A stretch of DNA of 5,742 bases, taken from the NCBI GenBank assembly GCA_002338615.1, contig DDIS01000124.1:1-5742 (forward strand). Direction: 5' to 3'. Origin of the DNA: Proteobacteria bacterium UBA1844. Its GTDB lineage: Bacteria; Pseudomonadota; Gammaproteobacteria; Steroidobacterales; Woeseiaceae. The notes under the pieces were generated by a model. The model was not told where the DNA came from and searched no databases. It saw only the letters and a list, made by a program, of their open reading frames with translations. Shown here piece by piece: positions 5,141 to 5,742 of the stretch. Numbering within the stretch: position 1 is the stretch's first letter; each line of letters opens with the position of its first letter. Both the position numbers and the translations under genes were made by a program.

Positions 5141-5503
5141 ATGAGCCCCCTCGTTCAATACGCCATCTTGTTCGGGTTGATGCTCGGTACCGTTGGTCTG
5201 GTGCTGAGCTTGTACGCGCTCGCGAGGAGCATCGGTCGGACACGCACGGAGCCCGCCAAAGACGTGCCCGCCACCGCCGGCAGTCTTTCACGGGATCCAG
5301 TCTGGATTCGCTACCATGCGCGCTACTACGGTTACGCTTTGCTGTTCCTCGTGTTTGATATGGAGATGGCCTACATGTACCCGTGGGCGGTGGTGTACAA
5401 ACAGGAGGGTCTGGTGGCGCTGCTCGACATGGGGGTGTTTCTCGCCATCTTATTCCTCGGCCTGCTGTACGGCTGGAGCCAGGGCGCCTTGCGCCGGCAG
5501 TGA
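5141..5503 (+). CDS. nuoA: NuoA-like NADH-quinone oxidoreductase subunit A (divergent)
   Basis: A 120-residue membrane protein with the three-helix NuoA/ND3 layout: helix 1 at about 7-28, helix 2 at about 62-86, helix 3 at about 91-112. The family signature is in helix 2, LLFLVFDMEMAYMYPWAV, with the conserved acidic pair D73 and E75 and the PW motif. Subunit A helps form the quinone-side junction of respiratory complex I in the inner membrane. The loop between helices 1 and 2 (residues 31-60) is unusual. The family normally has a Y-E-C/S-G-type motif there, and the loop here (TATAGSLSRDPVW) has no Cys or Tyr and only one Glu, early in the loop. It may therefore belong to a complex-I-like or specialised second complex and not to canonical Nuo. 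GAGG lies 10 bases before the ATG. The next ORF starts within the stop codon. Confidence 0.87.
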   Translation: MSPLVQYAILFGLMLGTVGLVLSLYALARSIGRTRTEPAKDVPATAGSLSRDPVWIRYHARYYGYALLFLVFDMEMAYMYPWAVVYKQEGLVALLDMGVFLAILFLGLLYGWSQGALRRQ

Positions 5504-5742
5504 TGCTTGCGGGTGCGCGTCAGGGGCGATTGTCAGCCCTGCGGAAATGGACGGCGCAGGCCATGGCACGCGATTTGACCGCGCTGGTGGTGCCCGGTCC
5601 GGAAGTTCTCCGTGCGCTCGGACTCTCCATTGAGGCAGCCGGGTTACGGCTCGCGGAGACGCCTCGCGACGCCAGTGTCCTCGTGGTGATCGGGCCACTT
5701 CCAGACGCCTTGCGCGAGGCGGCCACCGTTGCCTATGCACAA
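5503..5742 (+). CDS. Partial ORF, NuoB-like in its C-terminal part but cysteine-free
   Basis: The ATG shares its A with the nuoA stop codon (TGATG), and the frame stays open for 80 codons to the right edge, so the gene is cut there. Such overlap indicates translational coupling. Residues about 25-40 (LTALVVPGPEVLRALG) and 54-80 (TPRDASVLVVIGPLPDALREAATVAYAQ) form alternating strand and helix segments. The second resembles the NuoB region that reads approximately ADVLVVTG-----A---VY-QMPEP, and the gene order nuoA then nuoB agrees. NuoB carries a CC pair ahead of that region to hold the N2 iron-sulfur cluster, and no Cys is present here, so it may be a NuoB-fold protein without the cluster or an accessory subunit. 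That it is a real gene is likely, because the frame is open over 240 bases and coupled to nuoA. The identity is uncertain until the rest is seen. Confidence 0.6.
   Translation, partial: MLAGARQGRLSALRKWTAQAMARDLTALVVPGPEVLRALGLSIEAAGLRLAETPRDASVLVVIGPLPDALREAATVAYAQ

Noticed and set aside
4836..5144. 102-residue + strand ORF overlapping the SHOCT stop and reaching nuoA
   Set aside because: The ATGA overlap is tempting, but there is no ribosome binding site, the product shows no domain, and the frame runs through several inverted repeats.

Overview
The window looks like part of a chromosome, or a resistance island, of a GC-rich Gram-negative bacterium, most likely a gammaproteobacterium. The evidence is a Tat-exported CopA-type multicopper oxidase, an outer-membrane CopB, Sec signal peptides and a complex-I-type gene start. 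The exact taxon cannot be read from the sequence. All confidently called genes lie on the + strand. One small gene on the - strand has good start signals but no known function.

Layout: (1) 3-416, the 3' end of a c-type cytochrome gene that enters from the left edge. (2) 417-704, no credible gene. (3) 705-941 on the - strand, a 78-codon ORF with a strong ribosome binding site and a coiled-coil-like core; it may be the remnant of a MerR-type regulator. (4) 1007-1115, two divergent, nearly matching promoter/operator modules. Each has a TTGACC -35 box, a 20-bp spacer with a CTGTATG...ACAG dyad, and a -10-like box, which is the layout of promoters controlled by MerR-family metal sensors. One faces the 78-codon ORF and the other faces the copper operon. 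(5) 1116-1463, a long leader with six tandem GCCTT units, an 11-bp direct repeat and several small hairpins. (6) 1464-4839, a copper-resistance cluster: copA, copB, a very methionine-rich exported protein and a one-helix SHOCT-domain protein. (7) 4840-5140, a spacer with several inverted repeats. (8) 5141-5742, the start of a complex-I-like operon: a divergent nuoA and, joined by a TGATG overlap, a partial ORF whose C-terminal part resembles NuoB but which has no cysteine so far.

How the parts may work together (inference): CopA would oxidise or bind periplasmic copper. CopB sits in the outer membrane. The Met-rich protein would buffer Cu(I) in the periplasm, taking over the role of the Met-rich N-terminus that this CopB lacks. 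The divergent operator pair would tie copper-operon transcription to a metal sensor that is not encoded intact in this window. The nuoA-like operon starts after a 301-bp gap and is probably a separate transcription unit.
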